A stretch of 64,000 nucleotides of DNA from positions 274,463-338,462 of the forward strand of contig CANGYF010000002.1 in assembly GCA_947458265.1 (NCBI GenBank). The letters run 5' to 3'. The DNA is from Betaproteobacteria bacterium. Its GTDB lineage: Bacteria > Pseudomonadota > Gammaproteobacteria > Burkholderiales > CAIKXV01. Shown here one piece after another: positions 1 to 9,268 of the stretch. The notes under the pieces were generated by a model that did no database searches, was not told where the DNA came from, and worked only from the letters and a program-made list of their open reading frames with translations. The first letter of the stretch is position 1, and each line of letters opens with the position of its first letter. Position numbers and translations under genes: made by a program.

Positions 1-342
1 GGCCTGATCCCCGAGTTCACCGGCCGCCTGCCGGTGGTCGCGCGGCTGCAGGACCTCGATCGCGCGGCGCTGGTGCGCATCATGACCGAGCCGCGCAATT
101 CCCTCTACCGCCAGTGCCAGGCCGTGTTCGAGGCAGAGCAGGTGGAGCTGACCATCGAGCAGAGGGTGTTCGAGGAGATCGCGGACCTCGCGCTCGAGTA
201 CCGCACCGGTGCACGCAGCCTGCGCGGCATCTTCGAAGAGCTGGTGACTCCGATCCTGTACGTGGTACCCGACCAGCCGGAGATCCGCACGGTCACGATC
301 ACCTCGCTGTTCGCCGGGCCGACGGTCACGCGCGGCAACTGA
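1..342 (+). CDS. clpX: ClpX-type AAA+ unfoldase, C-terminal fragment
   Basis: This is the 3' end of a gene that begins before the window; the reading frame is open from base 1 and stops at TGA 340-342. The first residues, GLIPEFTGRLPVV, match the sensor-2 side of the ClpX AAA+ module. The later stretch TGARSLRGIFEEL matches the C-terminal small domain, where ClpX has TGARGLRS. ClpX uses ATP to unfold substrates and feed them to the ClpP protease in the cytoplasm. The tail after about residue 95 (VTITSLFAGPTVTRGN) does not look like the usual ClpX ending, so this may be a ClpX-like paralogue and not the clpP-linked copy. No lon gene follows, and the next gene is convergent. The family is clear; orthology is less sure. 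Confidence 0.8.
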   Translation, partial: GLIPEFTGRLPVVARLQDLDRAALVRIMTEPRNSLYRQCQAVFEAEQVELTIEQRVFEEIADLALEYRTGARSLRGIFEELVTPILYVVPDQPEIRTVTITSLFAGPTVTRGN

Positions 343-380
343 CGCTCGACACCTGACGCGCGGCGGCGCCAGCCGTCCGC

Positions 381-1772
381 CTACCGCGCCGCTCCGAACA
401 GGCCCCGCGCCGCGTTCAGCCGGATCCTCGCCTCGGCCAGGCCGGACTGCAGGTCGACCCTGACCACGCGCTGCTCATGGTGGATGCGCATGGCGTCGAG
501 CCATTCGAGGATGCTGGCCCGGCCGAAGCGGTAGGCATCCTCGGACATCGCCTGGAGCATCGGCAGGCGTGACGCGGCGTCGGTCTCGAACCGCTGCAGG
601 GCTTCGCTGCGTCGCTGCACCACGGTCTCGTAGCGCTCGAGGCTCGCGGCGACCTGGGCCTCGGCCAGCGTGCGCCGGAGGGTAGCCGCACGCGCCTCCG
701 ACAGCGCCTCTTCAAGCGGCCCGCGCCGGGTATCGAACAGCGGCACCTCGACCGACAGGCCGAGGAAGTTCGCGCCACCGTAGGGATCGCGGGTCCACAT
801 GCGGCCGATGCCCAGCGATGGCACCAGGATGCGGTCGCGCCGTGCGACCTCGATCACGGCAGCTGCGGCCGCTTCCTCGCGCAGTGCGGACTGCACGGCT
901 GGATGGCTGGCGGCAAGCGCCGAACGCAGCGCCGGGGCTGCGCCGGCCGAACCGCCGGGCAACGACGGGCCGCTGCCGGCGGTGCCATGCGCCGGCATCC
1001 CGTCCGCGATCGGTGCCAGGCGACCGGAGGCCTTCGGCGTCCAGCCCGGCACGCCGAGCAGCACCGCCAGCGCACCGGTGGCATCGGCGCGATCGCCTTC
1101 CTGTTCGGCCAGCCGGGCATGCAGCGCCGCGCGCTCCATCTCGACGCGCGCCAGGTCGTAGCGGCTGGCGAGACCACTCGATTCGCGCGCCGCCACGATG
1201 TCGCGGATGCGGCCGATGCGCTCGATCGAATCGGCCAGCGCGTCGATGCGTTCCTGTACCGAGAGGATCGCCACGAACGCGACCGCGGCTTCCTCGGCCA
1301 GCTGGTTCTCGCCGACCTGCACCCGGGCGCGCGCTGCATCGATGAAGCGCTCCGCCGCTTCGATGCGCGCGCGGCGCTGGCCAGCCAGCAACAGCGGGAA
1401 TTCGACCGAGGTATCGGTCTGGTTACGCCCGTCGAACATCGTGGCACTGCCGCCCGCCGGGCGGCTGCGGCCGATCGCGATCCTCGGGTTGGGCAGCGCG
1501 CCGGCGGAGATACGCCGAGCCTCGGCGGCAGACACCGCTTCGCGCTCGATCTGCAGGCGCGGACTGGCCTCGCGCGCCAGTGCGAGTACCGCCGGCAGGT
1601 CGACCTCTGCCGGCAGGGCCGGCGACGTTGCCCGCGGGGCCTCGCCCGGGAAGGCAGGCTGCGGCGCTGCCAGCGTGGCCGCGCACAGCGCGAGCATGCA
1701 GAACGTGCGCAGGGCTGTGCGTGGCTCCGGCGATGAGGGAACCGGCGATGAAGGAACCAGCCCATGCATCAT
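381..1772 (-). CDS. TolC-family outer-membrane channel of metal efflux system
   Basis: This 463-residue protein is the outer-membrane factor of the RND efflux operon to its right, comparable to CzcC or CusC. Residues 20-45 form a signal peptide. The rest has two alpha-helical repeats rich in Ala, Glu and Arg, starting with the typical DLPAVLALAREASPRLQ segment and a second copy around residues 260-300. Its ATG overlaps the stop of the RND pump gene (ATGA, 1769-1772), which implies translational coupling. A 15-bp direct repeat (1727-1741 and 1742-1756, one mismatch) encodes the SSPVPSSP stretch near the N-terminus, so the annotated start may include a recently expanded leader. It is convergent with the clpX-like gene, with 38 bases between their stops. 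Its role with the metal pump is inferred from context. Confidence 0.85.
   Translation of the reverse strand: MMHGLVPSSPVPSSPEPRTALRTFCMLALCAATLAAPQPAFPGEAPRATSPALPAEVDLPAVLALAREASPRLQIEREAVSAAEARRISAGALPNPRIAIGRSRPAGGSATMFDGRNQTDTSVEFPLLLAGQRRARIEAAERFIDAARARVQVGENQLAEEAAVAFVAILSVQERIDALADSIERIGRIRDIVAARESSGLASRYDLARVEMERAALHARLAEQEGDRADATGALAVLLGVPGWTPKASGRLAPIADGMPAHGTAGSGPSLPGGSAGAAPALRSALAASHPAVQSALREEAAAAAVIEVARRDRILVPSLGIGRMWTRDPYGGANFLGLSVEVPLFDTRRGPLEEALSEARAATLRRTLAEAQVAASLERYETVVQRRSEALQRFETDAASRLPMLQAMSEDAYRFGRASILEWLDAMRIHHEQRVVRVDLQSGLAEARIRLNAARGLFGAAR
1727..1756. repeat. 15-bp tandem repeat, two copies
   Basis: Two adjacent copies of a 15-base unit (1727-1741 and 1742-1756), differing at one base, lie in the 5' coding end of the TolC-like gene. 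Because the unit is a multiple of three, it adds five residues (PSSPV/E type) ahead of the signal peptide without shifting frame. Confidence 0.8.
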
Positions 1773-4700
1773 GCGTCCTCCTCTTCCGGCGTCATCAGCT
1801 TCTTCGGCGTGAGCATCCGGTAGACCACCGGCAGCACGAACAGCGACACCAGCAGCGTCGTCGCCATGCCGCCCACCACCACCAGGGCGAACGGGCGCTG
1901 GGTCTCGGATCCGACGCTGGTCGCCACCGCCATCGGCAGCAGGCCGAACATGGCCAGCATCGAGGCCATCAGCACCGGCCGCAGCCGCTCGACACAGCCC
2001 TCGACCAGCGCCGAGTCGAGCGCTTCCCCGGCCAGCCGGCGCGCCTCGGTCGCCCCGAGCAGCAGCAGGCCCATCAGCGATACCTGCCCGAGCAACGTGA
2101 TGAAGCCGATCGCCGCGCTGACCGACAGCGGCACGTCGGCGATGAGCAGCGCGAACGCACCGCCGCTCTGGGCGAAGGGCACGGTCAGCAGGATCGCCAG
2201 CACCGTGCGCCCGCTGTTCATCGCGGCGTAGAGCAGCGCCAGCACCAGCAGCACCGCCACCGGCACCACCAGCTTGAGCCGCGCAACGGCACGCTGCTGG
2301 TTCTCGAACTCGCCACCCCACACGAATCGGTGTCCCTCGGGCGGCTTCACCTGCTCGCGCACCGCGCTGATCGCCTCCTTCACCGTGGAACCGATGTCGC
2401 GGTCCTCGATGTTGAACTTCAGCGCGAGGAAGCGGGTGTTGCCTTCACGGTTGATCTTCGCCAACCCGGTCGTCGAGGTGATCGAAGCCACCTCGGACAG
2501 CGGGATGCGTGCACCGCCGGCACCGTCGAGCGTGATCGCACCGATGCGCTCGGCGTCGTCGCGCGAAGCCAACGGCAGCACCACGCGCACCGGCACCACC
2601 CGCTCGCCCTCCCAGAACCGGGTGACGATCTTGCCCGCCAGTGCGGTCTCGATCACCTGCTGCGCGACCGCGACCTCGATGCCGGCGCGCGCCAGCGCCT
2701 GCCGGTCGAGCTTGATCTGCAGCTGCGGCGTGGTCGCGTCGCGGAACAGGTCGAGTTCGACCACGCCCTCGACCTTGCGCAGCACCGCGATCGCCTCGAC
2801 GAGCGACGCGCGCATCGCAGCGAGGTCTTCGCCGAAGATCTTCAGCACCACCTTGCCGCGCACGCCGCTGACCGCCTCCTCGACGTTGTCCTTGATCGGC
2901 TGCGAGAAGTTGTAGCGCACACCCGGGATCTCCGCGAGCGAGGCGCGCATCTCGCGGGTCAGTACCACCTTGTCGATGCCCTTGCGCCACTCGGTACGCG
3001 GCTTCAGCCGCACGTAGGTCTCCGACGCGTTGACACCCTCATTGTCGGTGCCGTCCTCGGGCCGTCCCTGCGCGGACAGCGTCTCGCGTACCTCGGGGAA
3101 CTTCATGATCCGGCTGCGCACCTCGGCCAGGATCTCCTGTCCGCGCTGCAGCGATACGCTCGCCGGCATCTCGACGAACACGGTGAAGTCGCCCTCGTCC
3201 AGCTCGGGCAGGAACTCGGTGCCTACGCCCTTTCCAGCCAGCACGCCGCCGCCGAGCAGCACCAGTGCGAACACCAGCGCCACCCAGCGCCGCTTCAGCA
3301 GCCAGCGCAGCAGGCGGCGGTAGCCGTTGGCCAGCGAGACCTGCCAGCGGGGCTCCTGCTTGTCCGCGTCGGACGGGCGGAACGCGAACGCGCACAGCGC
3401 CGGCACCACCGTCAGCGCGAACACCAGCGCACCGAGCAGCGCGAACGCATAGGTCAGCGCCAGCGGCCGGAAAATGCGCCCCTCGACCGATTGCAGCGTG
3501 AACACCGGCAGCAGCGCGACGATGATGATCAGCATCGCATACAGGGTGGGCTTGCCGACGTCGATCGCCGACTGGATGACCACGCGGATCACCTCGCGCC
3601 GGTCCTTCGGCCTCTGGTGGCGCAGCGCATGCTGGACGTTCTCGACCAGCACCACCGCGCCATCGACCAGGATGCCGAAGTCGATCGCGCCCATCGAGAT
3701 CAGGTTGGCCGGCAGCCCGAGCGCATGCAGCCCGAGGAAGGCCGACAGCAGGGAGAGCGGGATGACAACGGCGACGATCGCCGAACCGTAGATGCTGCGC
3801 AGGAACAGCCAGACGATCGCCACCACCAGCACGAAGCCGTGCAGCAGGTTGGTGTGCACCGTGGACAGCGTCAGGCCGATCAGCGTGCTGCGGTCGTAGG
3901 TCGGTTCGATCTTCATGCCCGAGGGCAGGATCTCCTCGTTGAGCTGGCGCACCTTCTGGTGGATGCCGTCGAGTACCAGAGATGGATTCTCGCCGCGGCG
4001 CATCAGCACGGTGCCGATCACCACGTCGGGCTTTTCATTCCAGCCGACGCTGCCACGGCGCGGGGTGTGCGACTGCTTGACGTCGGCGATGTCGCCGACG
4101 GTGATCGGGCTGCCGCCGCGGCTGCGCAGCACGATGCTCTTGATGTCCTCGGCGGTCTCCAGGAAGCCGAGGCTGCGGATGGTCAGCTCCTGCTCGCCGC
4201 GACGCAGGAAGCCGCCGCCCACGTTGCTGCTCGAGCGTGCCAGCGCATCGTCGAGTTCGACCAGGGTGATGCCCGCCGCATGCAGGCGCGCCGGGTCCGG
4301 CTCGACATGCACCTCCTTCAGGTAGCCGCCGAAGGACACCAGGTCGGCGACACCCTGCACCTGCCGGATCACCCGGGTCACGGTGAATTCCAGCTCCGAG
4401 CGCAGCTCGTACAGGTCGTGCCGGTCGCTGGTGATGCGGAACTGGTAGACCTGCCCGAGCGGCGTCGCCTCGGCGGACAGCTTGGGCTGGACCTGGTCCG
4501 GCAGGTCCACCTGGGTCAGCCGCTGCGCGACCAGCAGCCGCGCATTGAAGGGATCGGCACCGTCGCGGAAGGTCAGCGTCACCAGCGACAGGCCGAACAG
4601 GCTCTGCGAGCGGATCAGCGTCATGCCCGGCGTACCGTTGAGCACCCGCTCGACCGGCACCGTGATCAGCCGCTCGATCTCGGGCGCGGCATAGCCAGGC

Positions 4701-4858
4701 ATCTGGGTGATCACCGTCACCTGGGCGTTGGTGACGTCCGGGAAGGCCTCGATCGGCGTGTCGAGGTATGCACGCACGCCGAAGGCTGCCACCACCAGCG
4801 TGAAGAACACGGCGGCAATGCGCCGGTGGACGCAGGCCTCGATCAGGAACTTCAGCAT
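1769..4858 (-). CDS. CzcA-like heavy-metal RND efflux pump
   Basis: This is a 1029-residue inner-membrane proton-driven exporter of the heavy-metal RND family. It has the usual length and layout: one N-terminal helix, a porter domain, six helices, and then the repeat. Transmembrane helix 4 carries DFGILVDGAVVLVEN (residues 393-407), with the two Asp and one Glu used for proton relay. This matches the Co/Zn/Cd/Ni branch (CzcA, CnrA, NccA) better than the Cu/Ag branch (CusA), whose motif differs. It is the middle gene of adaptor-pump-channel. The gap to the adaptor is 7 bases, and its stop overlaps the channel start. The ATG start fits the conserved N-terminus (MLKFLIEACVHRR). The exact metal cannot be read from sequence, and no sensor or two-component regulator is adjacent. 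Confidence 0.92.
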   Translation of the reverse strand: MLKFLIEACVHRRIAAVFFTLVVAAFGVRAYLDTPIEAFPDVTNAQVTVITQMPGYAAPEIERLITVPVERVLNGTPGMTLIRSQSLFGLSLVTLTFRDGADPFNARLLVAQRLTQVDLPDQVQPKLSAEATPLGQVYQFRITSDRHDLYELRSELEFTVTRVIRQVQGVADLVSFGGYLKEVHVEPDPARLHAAGITLVELDDALARSSSNVGGGFLRRGEQELTIRSLGFLETAEDIKSIVLRSRGGSPITVGDIADVKQSHTPRRGSVGWNEKPDVVIGTVLMRRGENPSLVLDGIHQKVRQLNEEILPSGMKIEPTYDRSTLIGLTLSTVHTNLLHGFVLVVAIVWLFLRSIYGSAIVAVVIPLSLLSAFLGLHALGLPANLISMGAIDFGILVDGAVVLVENVQHALRHQRPKDRREVIRVVIQSAIDVGKPTLYAMLIIIVALLPVFTLQSVEGRIFRPLALTYAFALLGALVFALTVVPALCAFAFRPSDADKQEPRWQVSLANGYRRLLRWLLKRRWVALVFALVLLGGGVLAGKGVGTEFLPELDEGDFTVFVEMPASVSLQRGQEILAEVRSRIMKFPEVRETLSAQGRPEDGTDNEGVNASETYVRLKPRTEWRKGIDKVVLTREMRASLAEIPGVRYNFSQPIKDNVEEAVSGVRGKVVLKIFGEDLAAMRASLVEAIAVLRKVEGVVELDLFRDATTPQLQIKLDRQALARAGIEVAVAQQVIETALAGKIVTRFWEGERVVPVRVVLPLASRDDAERIGAITLDGAGGARIPLSEVASITSTTGLAKINREGNTRFLALKFNIEDRDIGSTVKEAISAVREQVKPPEGHRFVWGGEFENQQRAVARLKLVVPVAVLLVLALLYAAMNSGRTVLAILLTVPFAQSGGAFALLIADVPLSVSAAIGFITLLGQVSLMGLLLLGATEARRLAGEALDSALVEGCVERLRPVLMASMLAMFGLLPMAVATSVGSETQRPFALVVVGGMATTLLVSLFVLPVVYRMLTPKKLMTPEEEDA

Positions 4859-4865
4859 CGTGGCC

Positions 4866-6056
4866 TCAGAGCAGCAGCTCGGCTTCGCCGTCGAGCAGCA
4901 GCGCGCCCTTGACGACGATCCGTTCGCCGGCGCTCAGACCCTCGAGGATCGCGACCCGGCCTCCGGACGAGCGTCCGGTGCGCACCTCGCGTACTTCGAA
5001 CTTTCCGTCCGCCCGCTGCAGGTACACCACCCGCCGGTGGCCGTCCTTGATGAGCACCGCGGATACCGGTACCGACAGGCCGTCGCGCGAGCCGGCGAAC
5101 TGGACCTCGGACAGCATGCCCGGCGTCAGGCGTGCCGGCGGCACCTTCAGCGCGATGTAGACCGGCAGCCGGCGGCTGGTGGCGTCCACCGCTGAACCGA
5201 TGCCATCGACGACGCCTTCCAGCGTGGCATCGATCGCGGGCACGCGGACCCGGGCCTGCTGGCCGGCCGCGATACGCGCAACCTCCGGCTCCGGCACTTC
5301 CGCTACCACCCAGACACGTCCCGGATCGGCCAGTTCGACCAGCGGCTCTCCGCCGGGCTCGGCAATCGCCCCGGCCGAGGCGCGCACCGAGACCACCACC
5401 CCAGCCGCCGGTGCACGCAGGATCACCTCGCTGCCCTGCCCCCCGCCGGCGAACGCGATCGCACGCCGGCTGCGTTCCAGCTCGGCACGTGCCTCCTTCG
5501 CCCGCGCCTCGGCCTCGACCCGCTCGACCTCCAGGCCGACGCCGCGCGCCATCATGTCGGTCTGGCGGCGAAGCTGGTCCTCGGCAGCACTGGCCCGGGC
5601 CGTAGCCTGCTCGAGCTGGGAGCGTGCGGCGGAGGCATCGGCGCTCTGCAGCACCACCAGCGGCGCACCGGCCCTGACCCGCTCGCCCGGCCGCACCGTG
5701 ACCGAGGTGATGCGACCCGAGAACGGCGCACCGAGGCTGGACAGCGCCTGCGGCCGGTAGGCCACCCGCCCGGGTACCGCCGCGGACGGAGCGTCGCCGC
5801 CGCCGCCGACCTCCTCGATCTTCAGGAACCCGACCTGCTCGGGCGTCAATACAGTCGCCTGCCGATCGCGGACCGGCGCCGGGATCTTGGCCACGGGCGC
5901 CTCCTGGCAGCCAGAAGCCACCAGCAGCAGGCCCACCACCAGTGCGGCGCGGATGCGTTGGGCGAGGCAGGATCGGCGCGGGAGCGCGATGACGCCGGAT
6001 GGAGCTGGGGTGCAGCGGTGGATCGACAGCATGGTTACAAAAGCGGCCCGCTTCAT
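4866..6056 (-). CDS. RND periplasmic adaptor (CzcB-like), lipoprotein
   Basis: This is a membrane-fusion protein of about 396 residues that links the CzcA-like pump to the TolC-like channel. A basic region and hydrophobic stretch end in a lipobox, VASGC, at about residues 45-49, so it is probably a lipoprotein anchored to the inner membrane. A barrel-sandwich (lipoyl-like) half follows (SVTVRPGERVRAGAPLVVL), then a helical hairpin rich in Ala, Arg and Glu, and the second half (GVVVSVRASAGAIAEPGGEP). The C-terminal barrel ends at LLLDGEAELLL. The ATG at 6056 is chosen; another in-frame ATG lies at 6032, and neither has a strong ribosome site. The frame remains open upstream with a GPPGPPG stretch encoded by a small repeat, which I read as non-coding. 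It is the first gene of the operon. Confidence 0.85.
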   Translation of the reverse strand: MKRAAFVTMLSIHRCTPAPSGVIALPRRSCLAQRIRAALVVGLLLVASGCQEAPVAKIPAPVRDRQATVLTPEQVGFLKIEEVGGGGDAPSAAVPGRVAYRPQALSSLGAPFSGRITSVTVRPGERVRAGAPLVVLQSADASAARSQLEQATARASAAEDQLRRQTDMMARGVGLEVERVEAEARAKEARAELERSRRAIAFAGGGQGSEVILRAPAAGVVVSVRASAGAIAEPGGEPLVELADPGRVWVVAEVPEPEVARIAAGQQARVRVPAIDATLEGVVDGIGSAVDATSRRLPVYIALKVPPARLTPGMLSEVQFAGSRDGLSVPVSAVLIKDGHRRVVYLQRADGKFEVREVRTGRSSGGRVAILEGLSAGERIVVKGALLLDGEAELLL

Positions 6057-6127
6057 TGTTGCAAGTGTGTGACGTATACAGACGTCTGCTTTCGCCAAGC
6101 TTGCATCCTTCGGAACCTCCTTCCCCG

Positions 6128-6154
6128 GTGGACCAGGTGGGCCAGGTGGGTCAG
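6128..6154. repeat. 9-bp tandem repeat, three copies
   Basis: Three near-identical 9-base units of the form GTGG(A/G)(C/T)CAG-like run from 6128 to 6154, between the adaptor gene and the stop codon of the FAD oxidoreductase (stop at 6151-6153 lies in the third unit). No function is apparent. Confidence 0.6.
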
Positions 6155-7674
6155 CCGCCAGGCATCCGGTCCAGCCCGGCGACCTGCCCCACCGTGACCG
6201 GCAGCACCGGCGCACGCACGCGGTAGCAGCCGACCTCGGCCGGCGCGCGGTGCTGGATGGATGCGATCAGTTCGGTCACCGTGAGCCCGCAAAGCCGCCC
6301 CTGGCAGGGCCCCATGCCGCAGCGGCTGAACGCCTTCATCTGGTTCGGACCCGCGACGCCGGTGAGGGCGAGCCGGCGCAGTTCGCCGGCGGTGACCTCC
6401 TCGCAGCGGCAGACGATGGTGTCGTCGCCGGCCGGCACGCGCAGCGCAGGCGGCGGCTGGTAGAGCCGGTCGAGGAAGGGACGCACGCTCCAGTGCGCCT
6501 TCAGCGCCCGGCGGGTCAGCCAGGCGCGCCGGTCCCGCTCGGCGGTGTCGATACGCCGCTGCTGCCAGGCGACCGACAGGCCGGACAGTTCTCCCGCGCA
6601 CAGTGCCGCCTCGGCGCCGCCGATGCCGGCACTGTCGCCCGCGACCAGCACCCCGGCGATCGTCGTGTTGCCCCAGGTGTCGACCACCGGCCTGAAGCAG
6701 TGCTGGCCCGGATCCCAGTAGTGCTCGATGCCCAGCGACTGCCAGAGGTTCGCGTTCGGCACCACGCCCTGGTGCAGCAGCACGGTGCGGGCGGCGATCC
6801 GGTGTTCTCGGCCGCGGCTGCGGAAGGCCACCGCCTCGGCGCAGGCAGAACCCTCGATCCGAAGGTCGGTCACGGCGGCGAAGCTCGGCACACCGGCACG
6901 GCGCAGCGCACCGATCAGCGACAAGCCCTTGGACAGGTAACCGGGGGCGAGCAGCGCCGGCAGCAGGCGCCCTGCGGCGCGCAGCCAGTTCGCCGGCGGC
7001 ACGGTGCCGACCACCGCCGCCGGCTTCACGCCGGCACGCAGCAACTGCGTCGCCAGCAGCAGCACCAGCGGCCCGGCGCCGACCAGCACCACCGGCGCCG
7101 ACGGCACCATCGCCGCCGACTTGAGCATGACCTGGGCCGCGCCGCAGGTGAGTACCCCTGGCAGCGTCCAGCCGGGCAGCGGCATTGGCCGCTCGTAGGC
7201 GCCGGTCGCCACCAGCACATGCCGCGCAGCGACGTGGTGGCTGCCCCGGGCGTCGGTGAAATAGACATGGCGATCGGCGCCGGTATGCCGGCGCTCGACA
7301 TGCACCGCATCGTCGTCCGGTCCGGTATCCAGCCTGCCAGCAGTCGGCAGCGCCAGCGAAGCCGGCGGTCCCGGTTCGGATGGCGGCGGCGCGACCTCGA
7401 CCTGCCACACCCGGGCACCCGGCCGGTAGTCGGCGCCGCACGCCCGGAATCGCCGGGCGAACGGATACCCGTCGGCATACTCGGCGCCGAACAGGAACAG
7501 GTCCTGCGGCCGGCGCGTGGTGACCGCCTCGACATTGCGCCAGACCTGCCCGCCCGGTTCGGACTGTTCGTCGAGCACGACCGTGTGCAGCCGATGCCGC
7601 CTCGCCTCCAGTGCAGCGGCCATGCCCGCTGGACCAGCCCCGATGATGGCCAGGTCGAACCGCTCGTCACTCAT
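6151..7674 (-). CDS. FAD/NAD(P)-binding oxidoreductase with BFD-type [2Fe-2S] domain (HcnB/OoxA-like)
   Basis: This 507-residue flavoprotein opens with a dinucleotide-binding fold (IIGAGPAGMAAALEA, residues 9-23). A second Rossmann motif, VLVGAGPLVLLLA, lies near the middle. The C-terminus has the bacterioferritin-associated-ferredoxin-like cysteine set CRCEE ... CGMGPC, which binds [2Fe-2S]. This layout is that of HcnB, of opine oxidase subunit A and of the matching subunit of D-hydroxyproline dehydrogenase. These enzymes pass electrons from an amino acid or opine to the respiratory chain. The ATG overlaps the stop of the small ferredoxin gene by four bases, and that gene overlaps the third component. 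The substrate cannot be decided from sequence. Confidence 0.85.
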   Translation of the reverse strand: MSDERFDLAIIGAGPAGMAAALEARRHRLHTVVLDEQSEPGGQVWRNVEAVTTRRPQDLFLFGAEYADGYPFARRFRACGADYRPGARVWQVEVAPPPSEPGPPASLALPTAGRLDTGPDDDAVHVERRHTGADRHVYFTDARGSHHVAARHVLVATGAYERPMPLPGWTLPGVLTCGAAQVMLKSAAMVPSAPVVLVGAGPLVLLLATQLLRAGVKPAAVVGTVPPANWLRAAGRLLPALLAPGYLSKGLSLIGALRRAGVPSFAAVTDLRIEGSACAEAVAFRSRGREHRIAARTVLLHQGVVPNANLWQSLGIEHYWDPGQHCFRPVVDTWGNTTIAGVLVAGDSAGIGGAEAALCAGELSGLSVAWQQRRIDTAERDRRAWLTRRALKAHWSVRPFLDRLYQPPPALRVPAGDDTIVCRCEEVTAGELRRLALTGVAGPNQMKAFSRCGMGPCQGRLCGLTVTELIASIQHRAPAEVGCYRVRAPVLPVTVGQVAGLDRMPGG

Positions 7675-7991
7675 CGGGACGACACGCCGCTGGCCGCGCG
7701 GTGGCCGTCCTGCCGGCGCACGACCATGCCGTCCGCGGCTGCGACCATGCAGGCCTGCTGGTTGGGCACGCCGTCGATCTCCACCAGGCATTCGAAGCAC
7801 ACCCCCATCATGCAGTAGGGTGCGCGCGGGCTGCCTGACAGGCCGGTGAGGCGGGCGATCGATCCGAGCCGGAGCAGTGCACTGGCGACCGGTGCACCGG
7901 CGGGCAAGGTGCAGGCCTCACCGTCGACCGACAGCGTGACTTGGGCGATGCGCACGTCGGTGCCCTCGTCCTCACGCAGGCTGCGGAACAT
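7671..7991 (-). CDS. Small (2Fe-2S) ferredoxin-like subunit (HcnA-like)
   Basis: This 106-residue plant-type ferredoxin-fold subunit carries electrons within the three-part dehydrogenase. The cysteines PYCMMGVCFEC and a later QQAC give the C-x4-C-x2-C...C pattern that HcnA and the sarcosine/opine oxidase small subunits use for a [2Fe-2S] cluster. The start at 7991 is supported by a strong ribosome site (GGAAGGAGG) six to eight bases upstream, inside the 3' end of the preceding gene. It overlaps that gene by 21 bases and the next by 4, so the three subunits are probably made together in fixed ratio. Function is known for the family; the substrate here is inferred only as an amino acid or amine. 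Confidence 0.85.
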   Translation of the reverse strand: MFRSLREDEGTDVRIAQVTLSVDGEACTLPAGAPVASALLRLGSIARLTGLSGSPRAPYCMMGVCFECLVEIDGVPNQQACMVAAADGMVVRRQDGHRAASGVSSR

Positions 7992-9210
7992 GCGCCTCCT
8001 TCCGTGCGACGCTGGACGCAGCGGACCCGCCGGATGCATCGGTGGCGAAGCGCCGCGCCGAACAATGGACATACGCCGGTGGCAGCCTGCCACCGGCGAT
8101 CGCCGCAGCGACCCCGTGCACATGCACCGCGGCCAGCGTGACCCCGCTGTGGCAGGACACCACCCAGGCACCAGGATGCGTGGTCGAAGCCTCGTAGACC
8201 GGCAGGCCGTCGGGCGTCATGACACGCAGCGCCGCCCAGCTGCGCACGATGCGCAGGCCCTCGATGAACGGGAAGGTGTCGACCGCACGGCGCGCGATCG
8301 CGCCGGCATTGCCGATGGTCACGCGGTCGTCGAGCCCGACCTCTTCCTGCGACGATCCGAGCAGCAGGCCGCCTTCGTCCGTCTGGCGGATGTCGGCGGT
8401 CGGAAACGGCAGCACCGGCTGCACCTTCTCGGTCACCAGTACCTGGCCGCGCACCGGACGCACCGGGCAGTCTATGCCGACCATCGGCGCCAGCCGGGCA
8501 TTGCCGAGCCCGGCGGCCAGCACGACCTGCGGCGTCCAGGCCGTCCCCCAGGCCGTGCGCACCTCGAAACCGTCGCCGCCGACCACCGGATCCACCGCCT
8601 CGACCGGTGCACCGAAGCGATGGGTAGCGCCCAGGGCGATGGCCGACTCGTAGAGCGCACGCAGCAGCCGCAGCGGATTCACATGCCCGTCGTAGGGGGT
8701 ATACGACGCACCGACCACCTTCGGCCCGAGCGCGGGGCCGCCAGGCAGGCGGCGCTCCAGGGCCGCTCGGTCGAGCATCTCGAACTCGAAGCCGAAGTCG
8801 CCCGCCTCGGCCTGGATGCGTCGCATCAGGCACGCGCGTGCCTCGAAGGCGGCGTCATCGAAGCAGAACGAAAGCCCGCCGGGCTGCTGCAGGCTGGCAT
8901 CGATGCCGCTGGCCTCGCGCAGGCCGAGCGCGAGGTCGCCCCACTGCAGCGCCGACTCGCGCGTGAGCCGGTGGTACTCGGGCACTCCGGCACCCTTGTC
9001 CTGAACCCAGACGTGGCCGAAGTTGCCGCGTGCGGCGCGCAGCGCAGTGTCGCCCTCGTCATGGACGACGACCCTGCGGCCCTGGCGCACCAGCCCGTAG
9101 GCAATCGACCAGCCGACCAGCCCGCCACCGACGATCGCGAACTCGGGGGCCGGTGCCGGGGCGGCCTTGCCGAGGCTCAACGTGGTCCAGAGGGTGCGTA
9201 CATCCGGCAA
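7972..9210 (-). CDS. DadA-like FAD-dependent amine/amino-acid dehydrogenase subunit (HcnC/OoxB-like)
   Basis: This 412-residue protein of the D-amino-acid oxidase (DAO) superfamily is probably the catalytic subunit of the three-part enzyme. The FAD-binding motif AIVGGGLVGWSIAYGL lies at residues 25-40, and the second conserved FAD strand, VVLAAGLGNARL, lies in the middle. Near the C-terminus is WAALRVMTPDGLPV, typical of glycine/D-amino acid oxidases. The start is uncertain: the frame's first candidate is TTG at 9210, another TTG follows at 9180, and no ATG lies before the FAD motif. It is upstream of, and overlaps, the ferredoxin subunit. Substrates in this family include glycine (HcnC), octopine/nopaline and D-hydroxyproline, and no residue seen here settles which applies. 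Confidence 0.85.
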   Translation of the reverse strand: MPDVRTLWTTLSLGKAAPAPAPEFAIVGGGLVGWSIAYGLVRQGRRVVVHDEGDTALRAARGNFGHVWVQDKGAGVPEYHRLTRESALQWGDLALGLREASGIDASLQQPGGLSFCFDDAAFEARACLMRRIQAEAGDFGFEFEMLDRAALERRLPGGPALGPKVVGASYTPYDGHVNPLRLLRALYESAIALGATHRFGAPVEAVDPVVGGDGFEVRTAWGTAWTPQVVLAAGLGNARLAPMVGIDCPVRPVRGQVLVTEKVQPVLPFPTADIRQTDEGGLLLGSSQEEVGLDDRVTIGNAGAIARRAVDTFPFIEGLRIVRSWAALRVMTPDGLPVYEASTTHPGAWVVSCHSGVTLAAVHVHGVAAAIAGGRLPPAYVHCSARRFATDASGGSAASSVARKEAHVPQPA

Positions 9211-9268
9211 GCGTATGCGGCAGCGACCGGGCGCGCAACCCGCGGCACCGGTCGCCCGTGACGGTGCG

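Noticed and set aside
1580..4912. Open plus-strand frame of over 1100 codons opposite the RND pump gene, rich in Arg, His and Gln
   Set aside because: It is antisense to a clear CzcA-like gene; long open antisense frames are expected in high-GC DNA, and the product is low-complexity with no domain.
6057..6215. Upstream in-frame extension of the RND adaptor with a GPPGPPG stretch
   Set aside because: The extension is encoded by a small tandem repeat, overlaps the FAD oxidoreductase stop, and lies before a good lipoprotein signal.
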